DNA from: an uncultured Eubacteriales bacterium
GTDB lineage: Bacteria; Bacillota; Clostridia; Peptostreptococcales; Anaerovoracaceae
Assembly (NCBI GenBank): GCA_902772685.1
Contig: CACYBO010000145.1
Location: 1 to 11,398, forward strand
Direction: 5' to 3'
Length of the DNA: 11,398 nt
Each line of letters begins with the position of its first letter. Positions within the stretch are counted from its first letter, which is position 1. Shown in pieces: positions 1 to 6,482 of this stretch. Under the pieces are notes generated by a model. That model was not told the DNA's origin. It ran no database searches and saw nothing but the letters and a program-made list of their open reading frames with translations. A program made the translations under genes and the position numbers.

Positions 1-83
1 ACTACATCATAACCAGCTGCCGCGCATACCTGAATGATGCCGGATCCCATAGTACCTGTTCCCATTACGCCAATTTTTTTCAT
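1..83 (-). CDS. hbd: 3-hydroxybutyryl-CoA dehydrogenase, N-terminal fragment (cut by window edge)
   Basis: Only the first 27 codons and part of the next are present; the gene runs off the left edge. The translation opens MKKIGVMGTGTMGSGIIQVC, followed by AAAGYDV. Residues 8-15 (GTGTMGSG) are the dinucleotide-binding GxGxxG turn of a Rossmann fold, and the match to the start of clostridial 3-hydroxybutyryl-CoA dehydrogenases is close. That enzyme reduces acetoacetyl-CoA to 3-hydroxybutyryl-CoA in cytosolic butyrate synthesis, or works in reverse in oxidation. The ATG start has an AGGAGGA site at 91-97, 7 bases upstream. A consensus-like promoter and a Rex-like operator lie directly upstream and support a redox-regulated fermentation gene. 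Another 3-hydroxyacyl-CoA dehydrogenase family member cannot be excluded from 27 residues. Confidence 0.8.
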   Translation of the reverse strand, partial: MKKIGVMGTGTMGSGIIQVCAAAGYDV

Positions 84-113
84 AATAATATCCTCCTTAG
101 CCAATCATTAAGA

Positions 114-131
114 TTGTTAAAATATTAACTC
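114..131 (-). promoter_or_regulatory. Putative Rex (NADH/NAD+ sensor) operator upstream of hbd
   Basis: The plus-strand sequence is TTGTTAA, AATA, TTAACTC. The clostridial Rex consensus known from the literature is TTGTTAA-N4-TTAACAA, so 12 of 14 specified positions match, and the GTTAA/TTAAC core is a perfect inverted repeat. It sits just downstream of the predicted transcription start (about 140) and upstream of the ribosome binding site, where a bound repressor would block initiation or elongation. Rex is known to control butyrate-pathway genes in clostridia. Binding here is inferred from the site alone; no rex gene is in the window. Confidence 0.6.
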
Positions 132-146
132 TTTGAAACCTTATCT

Positions 147-175
147 ATTATAGCGCCTCGCCCCTTATTTGTAAA
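147..175 (-). promoter_or_regulatory. SigA-type promoter of hbd
   Basis: On the minus strand a -35 box TTTACA (170-175, 5 of 6 consensus bases) is separated by exactly 17 bases from a perfect -10 box TATAAT (147-152). The predicted start of transcription is near 140, about 57 bases upstream of the hbd ATG. This is the best promoter in the window. Confidence 0.8.
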
Positions 176-234
176 GGCATTTGGGCTATTAAACAATTTT
201 TTCACAAAGTTTTTGCCTCTTTTTCCGCCCGGTT

Positions 235-1458
235 TTAGTCAAGGAGACTGTGCATCTCCCGCTTGTAAGCTTCCACGCCCGGCTGGTCGAACGGATTCAC
301 GCCGTTCAGCATCGCCGTAATGGCGCAGGTTGTCTCCAGGAAGTAAATCAGCTGACCGAAATTGCGTGCGTTCAGTTTCGGAATGTGAATCTCTACAATC
401 GGTATGCCCGCCTGCAGATGGGCTTTCGTCACGCCGCCGATCATCGCTTCATTGATATCCGCCACCGTTTTGCCCTTCTGCGGACCACCCGGGATTTCAA
501 TGGATACGGATGGTTCATCGACAATCATCAGGGTCTCCATGAAAATCTGCTGACCCTCCTGCATGTACTGGCCCATGGAGTGAAGATCCGTCGAATATGT
601 CAGTGACGTCGGCATGAGACCTTTGCCTTCCTTGCCTTCGCTCTCTCCGAAGAGCTGCTTCATCCATTCGCCCAGATATGCCAGTCTGGAATGGCACAGC
701 GCGAAGACTTCGACCACCTTGCCCTGCTTCTCCAGCAGGTGCCTGGCGATCGCATAGTCGGCCAGATCATGATCCCATCCCGCCGCGTTGGCGCAGTCTC
801 CGGCGCCGTCGAGAAATTCAATGATGTCTATTCCGCTCACTGCCATAGGCAAAAGCCCCACAGGCGTTCCGATGGAATACCGTCCGCCTACATCTCCCGG
901 TACAGGCAGTGTAGAGTAGCCATACAGAGAGGCCTCCGATCTCAGCGATCCGGTTTCCTCATCGGTGATGGCCAGGATCCGCTTCGATGCTTCTTCCACG
1001 CTTCCGTACTTCTCGACCATGATCGGCTTAACGACTTCGAAAGCGGTTCTCACTTCCATGGTATTCCCGGATTTGGAAATGACGCAAAGAATCGTATTCT
1101 TCTCCTTGATCGCCTGGACGGTCTCCCAATAATAGTCCGTACAGAGATTGTTGCCCAGGAATCTGACTTCGATGCCGGAGCTGGCTTTTGGCAGTGCTTC
1201 GATTGCCGCTTTAGCACCCATATAGGAACCGCCGATGCCTATAACGACCAGAAGTTCGGCTTCATCTTTGATGATGTCCGCGATCTGCTGGATCCTGTCC
1301 AGCTCCTCTTCGTTTCTGTTTACCGGCAGGGTGACCCACCCGGTCATCGGTTCATTGCCCGACCAGAGTCTGTCCAGCGCTTTCCCGGCTTCAGGACGCA
1401 GCGCCGCGATTTCTTCTTCCGGAATTCCCGTCTTATTTGTGTTGATAATAATGTTCAT
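235..1458 (-). CDS. pgi: Glucose-6-phosphate isomerase
   Basis: A 407-residue phosphoglucose isomerase that interconverts glucose 6-phosphate and fructose 6-phosphate in cytosolic glycolysis and gluconeogenesis. Two SIS-type sugar-binding elements are visible: VIGIGGSYMGAKA (72-84) and ISKSGNTMEV (127-136). The PGI signature GDVGGRYSIGTPVGLLP is near 188-204 and the second signature FDQPGVEAYK ends at Lys399. Likely catalytic residues by family alignment are Glu301 (YMQEG), His347 (KAHLQ) and Lys399. The protein is shorter than the usual bacterial form of about 450 residues, lacking roughly 20 residues at each end, but all signatures are intact. The ATG start has CAGGAG about 10 bases upstream. 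It follows the DUF1846 gene by 45 bases and is probably co-transcribed with it. I see no clear intrinsic terminator after it. Confidence 0.96.
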   Translation of the reverse strand: MNIIINTNKTGIPEEEIAALRPEAGKALDRLWSGNEPMTGWVTLPVNRNEEELDRIQQIADIIKDEAELLVVIGIGGSYMGAKAAIEALPKASSGIEVRFLGNNLCTDYYWETVQAIKEKNTILCVISKSGNTMEVRTAFEVVKPIMVEKYGSVEEASKRILAITDEETGSLRSEASLYGYSTLPVPGDVGGRYSIGTPVGLLPMAVSGIDIIEFLDGAGDCANAAGWDHDLADYAIARHLLEKQGKVVEVFALCHSRLAYLGEWMKQLFGESEGKEGKGLMPTSLTYSTDLHSMGQYMQEGQQIFMETLMIVDEPSVSIEIPGGPQKGKTVADINEAMIGGVTKAHLQAGIPIVEIHIPKLNARNFGQLIYFLETTCAITAMLNGVNPFDQPGVEAYKREMHSLLD

Positions 1459-1503
1459 TTATCTGATTCTCCTGTTTCTGCCTGTTCCGGCGGCAGCTTG
1501 TCT

Positions 1504-3021
1504 TTAACTGTAATACAAATTGTTCGTGACGTATTCAGGATCACTTGTGACGTCTATGCCGAGGCCCTTAAGCGTCTTTTCATCCTTGTCACTCAATATG
1601 GCGGTACAGTGCGCCTTGCAGCCTCTGAGTTCGCTGATTTTGTTGAGGGCAGCTTCCGCCGTAGGATTCGTCGTCGCAGATATGGTAAGCGCCGTCAGTA
1701 CTTCCTCGCAGTTCAGGGAGGATTTATCCGCCTGCAGCAGTTCCGTCTTGAGGTTTTGTATCCTCTCGAGAATTCTCGGCGAGATGAGGTGGATATCATC
1801 GGCTATACCGCTCATGTATTTGGCGGCGTTCAGTATTGCCGCTGCAGCGGCGACCATCCGCCTCGAACTTCTTCCGGTAATAATCGTTCCGTCATCAAGC
1901 TGCAGCGCCACGACTACAACGTTGGTATACCGTTCATTAAGAGCCCTCTTCTGTTCCGCATATTCTCTCGCCGGAATAACCACCGGTCTGTCTTCTGCCT
2001 TGAGACCCATATCATCCATCAGCAGCTTCTGCCGCTCGAGAATGTCTGCGCTGATTTTGCCCTTCTTGAAATCACATTCGGCGATAATGTACCTTCTTAT
2101 GATCTCCTGACATGCTGCCTCGCGGCACACAGCATCGTCGGTGATGCCGAAGCCGGCTCTGTTCACGCCCATGTCTGTCGGGGATTTGTACTCCGCCTCA
2201 GCGCCGGTGATTTTCTCAATGATTCTTTTGACAACCGGGAAAACTTCCAGATCCCTGTTGTAGTTGACTGCTGTTTCACCATACGCTTCCAGATGGAACG
2301 AGTCGATCATATTGACATCTTTAAGATCAGCGGTAGCCGCTTCATAGGCAACGTTCACAGGATGCTTCAGAGGAAGATTCCAGATCGGGAAGGTCTCGAA
2401 CTTAGCATACCTGGCTTTGCGTCCGCGGATGTTTTCGTGATACAGCTGGGACAGACTTGTTGCCAGTTTGCCGCTTCCTCCTCCCGGACCCGTCACGACA
2501 ATCAACGGTTTTGTGACCTCGATATACGGATTGGCGCCGTAGCCTTCTTCGCTTACAATTGTATCTACATCTGTCGGGTAGCCCTTGGTGAAACGATGTT
2601 TGTATGTTCTGATTCCACGCTGTTCCAGCTTGTTGATGAACTTGGTCACCGCAGGGGAATCTTCTTCGAACCGCGTAACGACTACGCTGTTGATTGCCAG
2701 ATCGTATTTTCTGAAAACGTCGATCAGTCTGAGTACTTCCAGATCATAGGTGATCCCGAAGTCCGCTCTTGTCTTGTTCGTCGTGATGTCTCCGGAATAG
2801 ACGCAGATAATGATTTCCGCCTGATCCTTCATCTTCTGCAAAAGCTTTATCTTGGCGTTTTCGTCAAATCCCGGCAGCACTCTCATGGCGTGTTTGTCCT
2901 GAACCAGTTTGCCGCCGAACTCCAGATACAGCCTGTCTCCGCCGCCGCTTTCAATTCTCTCGAGAATGTACTTAGATTGCTCCTCTATGTACTTCTCGGC
3001 ACTGAAGCCTATCTTTCCCAT
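1504..3021 (-). CDS. DUF1846 family protein of unknown function
   Basis: A 505-residue protein matching the DUF1846 family, found mainly in Firmicutes at about 500 residues. Family recognition rests on the opening MGKIGFSAEKYIEEQSKYIL, the stretch TKGYPTDVDTIVSEEG and the motif VVTGPGGGSGKLATSLSQLY. The glycine-rich GPGGGSGK (about 178-185) resembles a phosphate-binding loop, but nucleotide binding is not established. The C-terminal third is helical with an alanine run (MVAAAAAILNAAKYMSGIAD). No signal peptide or membrane segment is visible, so it should be cytosolic. I chose ATG 3021 over an in-frame GTG at 3030: AGGAAG at 3030-3035 is 8 bases from the ATG, whereas the GTG overlaps that site. 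It sits 60 bases after DUF1934 and 45 bases before pgi, suggesting one operon. The function is unknown; the link to sugar phosphate metabolism is context only. Confidence 0.9.
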   Translation of the reverse strand: MGKIGFSAEKYIEEQSKYILERIESGGGDRLYLEFGGKLVQDKHAMRVLPGFDENAKIKLLQKMKDQAEIIICVYSGDITTNKTRADFGITYDLEVLRLIDVFRKYDLAINSVVVTRFEEDSPAVTKFINKLEQRGIRTYKHRFTKGYPTDVDTIVSEEGYGANPYIEVTKPLIVVTGPGGGSGKLATSLSQLYHENIRGRKARYAKFETFPIWNLPLKHPVNVAYEAATADLKDVNMIDSFHLEAYGETAVNYNRDLEVFPVVKRIIEKITGAEAEYKSPTDMGVNRAGFGITDDAVCREAACQEIIRRYIIAECDFKKGKISADILERQKLLMDDMGLKAEDRPVVIPAREYAEQKRALNERYTNVVVVALQLDDGTIITGRSSRRMVAAAAAILNAAKYMSGIADDIHLISPRILERIQNLKTELLQADKSSLNCEEVLTALTISATTNPTAEAALNKISELRGCKAHCTAILSDKDEKTLKGLGIDVTSDPEYVTNNLYYS

Positions 3022-3029
3022 GCTTCTCA

Positions 3030-3035
3030 CTTCCT
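3030..3035 (-). promoter_or_regulatory. Ribosome binding site deciding the DUF1846 start
   Basis: AGGAAG lies 8 bases upstream of the ATG ending at 3021. A GTG ending at 3030 is in the same frame, but it overlaps this site and has no room for another, so the longer form is unlikely. Confidence 0.75.
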
Positions 3036-3081
3036 TTCCCGTTTATATGTGAATATCTGTTTTTAACATGTTAGGAGAACA

Positions 3082-3513
3082 TCACTGCTGCATGACCGTG
3101 ATGTTGATACGGTTTCTCCCCTCCAGAAGGCCTTTGAGACTCACCTCATAGTCGATCTCAAGTTCTCCGCATCCTTCTTCGGATACCGTGCTGTTCAGTT
3201 CGTTCGTCAGAATCTCTATTTCAATGGGGCCGAACGGAGTGTCGTAAAATCCGACGTTGCGCTTTCCCTTTTCAAACACGATTTCGTTCCCGGCTCCTGC
3301 GCCGTCTCCGAACCTCTTCATCTGAACGTCCTTTTCTCTGAGCCGCAGTCTGGTTTTGCATCCCGGGATGCCGCTGAACTCGCTTTCCTCGTAGAGAAGA
3401 TATGTTGTATTGTTCCGCCTGTAAAGCTTCGCTTCCGTGATGAATTCCATTTCATCCTCGCCGGCTTCGTTGCTCATCTGGCTGCTTTTTATCTTAATTA
3501 ATACATCTTTCAT
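3082..3513 (-). CDS. DUF1934 (YwiB-like) beta-barrel protein
   Basis: A 143-residue protein of the DUF1934/YwiB family, small cytosolic proteins predicted to form a lipocalin-like beta-barrel, with no assigned reaction. Recognition rests on the order of elements: an opening strand MKDVLIKIKSSQ, TEAKLYRRNNTTYLLYEESE, then KTRLRLREKDVQMKRFG, then KRNVGFYDTPFGPIEIEILT and a final strand set ending NRINITVMQQ. Alternating hydrophobic residues are consistent with many beta-strands; there is no signal peptide. The ATG has AAAGGGG (3523-3529) 9 bases upstream and is preceded by an extended -10 promoter. It is the first gene of the probable DUF1934-DUF1846-pgi unit. The role is unknown. Confidence 0.88.
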   Translation of the reverse strand: MKDVLIKIKSSQMSNEAGEDEMEFITEAKLYRRNNTTYLLYEESEFSGIPGCKTRLRLREKDVQMKRFGDGAGAGNEIVFEKGKRNVGFYDTPFGPIEIEILTNELNSTVSEEGCGELEIDYEVSLKGLLEGRNRINITVMQQ

Positions 3514-3546
3514 TTATATTTGCCCCTTTCCCTTTTTAACTTTTTT

Positions 3547-3555
3547 ATTTTACCA
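3547..3555 (-). promoter_or_regulatory. Extended -10 promoter for DUF1934-DUF1846-pgi
   Basis: The minus strand reads TGGTAAAAT: a -10 box TAAAAT (3547-3552) preceded by TGn, the extended -10 form that tolerates a missing -35. No good -35 lies 16-18 bases upstream. It sits between the htrA terminator and the DUF1934 ribosome binding site, where a new transcript would have to start. Confidence 0.5.
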
Positions 3556-3578
3556 CACTTCCATATGGTGCGGGTATC

Positions 3579-3613
3579 AAAAAATCCGGACAGCACATGA
3601 TGTGCTGCCCGGA
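3579..3613 (-). terminator. Intrinsic terminator of htrA
   Basis: On the minus strand a 13-bp stem (TCCGGGCAGCACA with TGTGCTGTCCGGA, one G-U pair) closes a 3-base loop (TCA) and is followed at once by six T residues (3579-3584). It begins 18 bases after the htrA stop codon. The long GC-rich stem with a U-tract is a textbook Rho-independent terminator. The strong U-tract is only on the minus-strand side, matching the direction of htrA. Confidence 0.93.
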
Positions 3614-3631
3614 ATACTCTCGTTTGCCTGA

Positions 3632-5203
3632 TTACTGTGCGCTCTGTTCTTTTGTCTTCTCCTGGAGGGTGATCTTCAGGTCCATGGTCTCGCCGTCGCG
3701 GACGATGGTGTACTTGAGTTTGTCGCCCACCTTGTGCGATGAGATGACGGATGTCAGATCATCTATGGATGTAATCTGGTGATCGTCTACCGCAAAGACT
3801 ACATCGCCTGCCTTGAATCCGGCTTCCTTGGCAACCTTGGTGTCGACCGAGTAGATGTATACCGTTCCGCCGGTCCCGCCTCCGAAGATGAAGTCCAGAC
3901 CGCTGCTGCCTTCCGTGTATGTCATGCCGGTCCACGGCTGACCGCTCACATAACCCTTATCCATGAGCTGCTGTGCTACACTGGCCGCAGTGTTGATCGG
4001 GATGGCAAATCCCAGCCCCTCAACATCAGAACCCGACGACTTCGCTACGACCAGTCCGATCAGCTGCCCGTCTCCGTTGAAGAGACCGCCTCCGGAGTTG
4101 CCCGGATTAATAGAGCTGTCAGTCTGCAGAAGTTTCATGGTTTTGCCGTCAATGGAAAGTTCGCGGTCCGTTGCGCTGATGATTCCTGCTGTAACTGTTC
4201 CGCCCAGCTCACCCAGAGGATTTCCTATGGCGACCGCCATATCCCCAACCTGAAGCTGGTCGCTGTTTCCGTATGCTGCAGGAGTAAGTCCTGTCGCCTT
4301 GATCTTCAGAACCGCAACATCGTTTGTGGAATCCGTTCCCACCAGAGTTGCTTCATAGGAATGCTTGTCGCTTGTAGTGACGGTGATTTTGTTCGCCCCA
4401 TCGATGACATGATTGTTCGTCATGATGTAGCCGTCTTTGCTGATAATAACACCGCTTCCTGCGCCTTCTGTGACATACTGCTGCATCCAGCTGTCACTCA
4501 CCATTCCTTCTGTCCTGATTTCCACGACGCTCTTCTGGGCCGTCTTAGTAATCTCCTGTATGGTCATGTTGCTGCCTGTTGCGCTCTGGAGACTGTAACC
4601 TGTCGCTGCGACTTCACCGGCACCGTCTTCCATGTCCACGGCTTCTGTTGATGCGATGTCCGCATTCGGGCCGCTGTCCAGATGGCTGCCGACGTACCCT
4701 CCGCCGATGCCAAAGACACAGGAGACGGCCATACAGGAAGCGATGAGAAGACCCAACGCTCTTCGGCTCATTGTAACAGGCTTCGATGGTCTGCGCGCTT
4801 TTTTAAGTTTGCGCTTCAGCTTTCCGGCTGCCGCTCCGCCGCCCATCGTTGCTGCCCCCTGCGAAAAAGCGGTGCTGCCCTCTGCTCTTGCTCTCCCGCC
4901 GGACCATGAGGCAGAAGCTCCTGCCGTATCAGTTTCTCCCGACGCGCCCGCGCTGTGCCTGAAGTTGTCCCTCGGATCTCTGTAGCGTCCCGCATCTTCC
5001 GTCGGCGTCTGAGGCTGCTCGCTCCTTTGGAACGAGTCATTATCGCGGAAATCTTTTCCGAGAATTTCTTCGACATTGATACCGACGTCATCCGAAATCG
5101 TGTCTGCCTTCACAAAGGATGGATTCTCCGCAATTGGCTCAGGCTCCTTCATGATGAAGTTCGGCTCATAATCCGTTCTGATGTCCCGATTGTTTTCTTC
5201 CAT
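3632..5203 (-). CDS. htrA: Membrane-anchored HtrA/DegP-type serine protease with PDZ domain
   Basis: A 523-residue trypsin-like protease of the HtrA/DegP family, expected to degrade or refold damaged proteins at the outer face of the membrane. Residues 1-147 form a charged, then Gly/Ala/Ser-rich cytosolic region ending in a basic patch (KLKRKLKKARRPSK). A single hydrophobic segment at about 148-171 is the anchor. The protease domain carries the triad His265 (MTNNHV), Asp295 (TNDVAVLK) and Ser370 in GNSGG. A PDZ domain follows at about 440-515 (AGFKAGDVVFAVDD), after a glycine-rich stretch FGGGTGGT. The ATG has AAGGGG about 10 bases upstream and an extended -10 promoter further up. The gene is divergent from DUF1847 and ends at its own terminator, so it is probably monocistronic. 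The gene symbol reflects family assignment; the exact paralogue (htrA, htrB, degP) is not resolved. Confidence 0.96.
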   Translation of the reverse strand: MEENNRDIRTDYEPNFIMKEPEPIAENPSFVKADTISDDVGINVEEILGKDFRDNDSFQRSEQPQTPTEDAGRYRDPRDNFRHSAGASGETDTAGASASWSGGRARAEGSTAFSQGAATMGGGAAAGKLKRKLKKARRPSKPVTMSRRALGLLIASCMAVSCVFGIGGGYVGSHLDSGPNADIASTEAVDMEDGAGEVAATGYSLQSATGSNMTIQEITKTAQKSVVEIRTEGMVSDSWMQQYVTEGAGSGVIISKDGYIMTNNHVIDGANKITVTTSDKHSYEATLVGTDSTNDVAVLKIKATGLTPAAYGNSDQLQVGDMAVAIGNPLGELGGTVTAGIISATDRELSIDGKTMKLLQTDSSINPGNSGGGLFNGDGQLIGLVVAKSSGSDVEGLGFAIPINTAASVAQQLMDKGYVSGQPWTGMTYTEGSSGLDFIFGGGTGGTVYIYSVDTKVAKEAGFKAGDVVFAVDDHQITSIDDLTSVISSHKVGDKLKYTIVRDGETMDLKITLQEKTKEQSAQ

Positions 5204-5252
5204 TTTGTTTGTTCCCCTTAGGATGATCTATTTCAATACCACTTTCGAGGAT

Positions 5253-5261
5253 ACTATAACA
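5253..5261 (-). promoter_or_regulatory. Extended -10 promoter of htrA
   Basis: The minus strand reads TGTTATAGT: -10 box TATAGT (5253-5258) with the TGn extension. No convincing -35 box is found 16-18 bases upstream. The predicted start is near 5246, giving a leader of about 43 bases. I saw no CtsR- or CIRCE-type repeat next to it. Confidence 0.5.
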
Positions 5262-5271
5262 CCCGATTATG

Positions 5272-5300
5272 TTGGTTTTGTGTTGAACTTGTATTAAAAT
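5272..5300 (+). promoter_or_regulatory. Promoter of DUF1847
   Basis: A weak -35 box TTGGTT (5272-5277) and a -10 box TAAAAT (5295-5300) are 17 bases apart. The start would be near 5307, 30 bases before the ATG. The -35 region sits back to back with the htrA promoter in a 133-base divergent gap. Confidence 0.45.
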
Positions 5301-5336
5301 CTTAATGACGGAATATGCATTTGAAGGGGGCTTAAC

Positions 5337-5990
5337 ATGAACGATCAGAATAAAATCTGCCGCAGCTGCATCGACTGCGCTGCAGGTGCCTGTGACGGCA
5401 AGAACGGAATGTACCCGGACTTCTGCCCAACGGCGGAGATCCAGGCGGGCGGAACTGCAGCCGCGCTCTGCAACGAGGCCGTCGCCCAATACCTGAACGA
5501 CCCGGAGGACAGTCTTATTGCAAAAGCATCCGCAGCAGTTGAATTCGAAAACTACTGTAAGCTGACTCGTGTGGAGGAAATCTGTGAATTCGCCGATAAG
5601 ATCGGAGCGCATAAACTGGGTATCGCCGCCTGCGTGGGGCTTTTGCGTGAGGCGCGTACCGCAGCGGCGATTTTCCGGCACCACGGCTTTGAAGTTTTCG
5701 GCGCTGCCTGCAAGGTGGGCGCAGTCAGAAAAACTTCCATTGGTCTTGATCCCATTCAGGAGACTCTCGGACCGCATATCTGCAATCCGATCCTGCAGGC
5801 AAAGCTCCTGAACGAACAAAAGACCGATCTGAATATTGTAATCGGTCTTTGCGTTGGCCATGACAGCCTGTTTTATAAATACTCTGATGCACTCTGCACT
5901 ACGCTGGTGACAAAGGACCGCGTTCTTGGGCACAATCCTGCCGCCGCGCTGTATCAGACGGACAGCTATTACAGCAAGCTGCTGAAGTGA
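5337..5990 (+). CDS. DUF1847 cysteine-rich, probably metal-binding protein
   Basis: A 217-residue protein of the DUF1847 family, found in anaerobic bacteria and methanogens. It has 13 cysteines. The N-terminus has C8-x2-C11-x2-C14-x4-C19 and then C30, a spacing that suggests a metal or iron-sulfur site. Later family blocks are AACVGLLREAR (98-108), FGAACKVGAVRK (121-132), IGLCVGHDSLFYKY (169-182) and DRVLGHNPAAALY (194-206). There is no signal peptide or membrane segment. No reaction is known to me; metal binding is inferred from the cysteines. The ATG has GAAGGGGG about 6 bases upstream. It appears monocistronic and overlaps the convergent Nudix gene by 22 bases. The codons for residues 161-172 contain a perfect 10-bp inverted repeat. 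Confidence 0.9.
   Translation: MNDQNKICRSCIDCAAGACDGKNGMYPDFCPTAEIQAGGTAAALCNEAVAQYLNDPEDSLIAKASAAVEFENYCKLTRVEEICEFADKIGAHKLGIAACVGLLREARTAAAIFRHHGFEVFGAACKVGAVRKTSIGLDPIQETLGPHICNPILQAKLLNEQKTDLNIVIGLCVGHDSLFYKYSDALCTTLVTKDRVLGHNPAAALYQTDSYYSKLLK
5819..5850 (+). repeat. 10-bp perfect inverted repeat inside DUF1847
   Basis: AAAGACCGAT (5819-5828) and ATCGGTCTTT (5841-5850) are exact reverse complements around a 12-base spacer. It lies within the codons for a conserved block of DUF1847, so protein constraint may explain it in part. There is no U-tract long enough for an intrinsic terminator. Confidence 0.6.
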
Positions 5991-6457
5991 CTGTCCTGCA
6001 CTAGCTTATCTCCTTCATACCGCAGGGTCATATTGATCTCATCCGCACCCTCGAGCAGCGGCTTGAGGAACAACCGGTCTCCCTCCCACATTGGCAGATC
6101 CGGTAATTCTTCTTCCGGAATCCAATGCAGTTCTCCTTCGCTGCAGGTCGGCAGCGCTTCAGTTTCTGTTTCTGCGGCTTCCGCCCGGTACAGATACATG
6201 TCTTCATCTTCCCAGACATCCGAAATAAAATGAACAACACCACAGAAATGATACGAATCGAGTGTCAGTCCGGTCTCTTCCCGGACTTCCCGCAGCATGC
6301 ATTCGTCCGGGGTCTCGCCCGTCTCAAACTTTCCGCCGACACCGATCCACTTACCTTCGTTTGGATCATTCTCCTTTTTATTGCGGTAGAGCATCAGATA
6401 ATCTCTTCGCCCTGTCTCCGTGCTTCGCCGGATGTAGCACAGCGTTGCCTTTTTCAT
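5969..6457 (-). CDS. Nudix hydrolase (MutT-like, probable 8-oxo-dGTP diphosphatase)
   Basis: A 162-residue Nudix protein that should hydrolyse a nucleoside diphosphate linked to another group. The Nudix box GX5EX7REUXEEXGU is complete: GKFETGE at 42-48, then RE at 56-57 and EE at 60-61 in REVREETGL; the glutamates bind the metal. The preceding GKWIGVGGKFE is typical of Firmicutes proteins annotated as 8-oxo-dGTP diphosphatases, which sanitise the nucleotide pool, but substrates cannot be read from sequence. I set the start at ATG 6457: AGGAGGAG (6463-6470) is 5-7 bases upstream, while the in-frame ATG at 6484 has no such site and lies within the promoter. It is divergent from aroB and overlaps DUF1847 tail-to-tail by 22 bases. 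Confidence 0.92.
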   Translation of the reverse strand: MKKATLCYIRRSTETGRRDYLMLYRNKKENDPNEGKWIGVGGKFETGETPDECMLREVREETGLTLDSYHFCGVVHFISDVWEDEDMYLYRAEAAETETEALPTCSEGELHWIPEEELPDLPMWEGDRLFLKPLLEGADEINMTLRYEGDKLVQDSHFSSLL

Positions 6458-6462
6458 TTCAT

Positions 6463-6470
6463 CTCCTCCT
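6463..6470 (-). promoter_or_regulatory. Ribosome binding site deciding the Nudix start
   Basis: AGGAGGAG is a near-perfect anti-Shine-Dalgarno complement just upstream of ATG 6457. The longer reading frame from ATG 6484 would contain this site inside its coding sequence and overlap the -10 box. Confidence 0.85.
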
Positions 6471-6482
6471 GAATCGTTTCCC

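Noticed and set aside
190..207. A second Rex-like site upstream of the hbd promoter
   Set aside because: The minus strand has TTGTGAA (201-207), but the other half (TTGTTTA) does not match the inverted half-site, so it is not a credible operator by itself.
84..234. Terminator for pgi in the gap before hbd
   Set aside because: No stem followed by a U-tract could be found on the minus strand; transcription may read through into hbd or end by another mechanism.
3022..3030. GTG start for DUF1846 adding three residues
   Set aside because: The GTG overlaps the ribosome binding site AGGAAG; the ATG at 3021 has the correct 8-base spacing.
691..3066. A 791-codon open frame on the plus strand across pgi and DUF1846
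   Set aside because: It is antisense to two clearly recognised genes on the minus strand, has no family signature in its translation (arginine/phenylalanine-rich mixture), and runs through the start and stop regions of both genes. It is a shadow frame of GC-biased codons.
3064..3073. Palindrome TAACATGTTA between DUF1934 and DUF1846
   Set aside because: A 10-bp palindrome with no extended symmetry or matched second copy; too short to claim an operator.
5166..5933. A 255-codon minus-strand frame opposite DUF1847
   Set aside because: It overlaps nearly all of DUF1847, whose conserved cysteine blocks are clear on the plus strand, and also the htrA start. No ribosome binding site or family match is seen.
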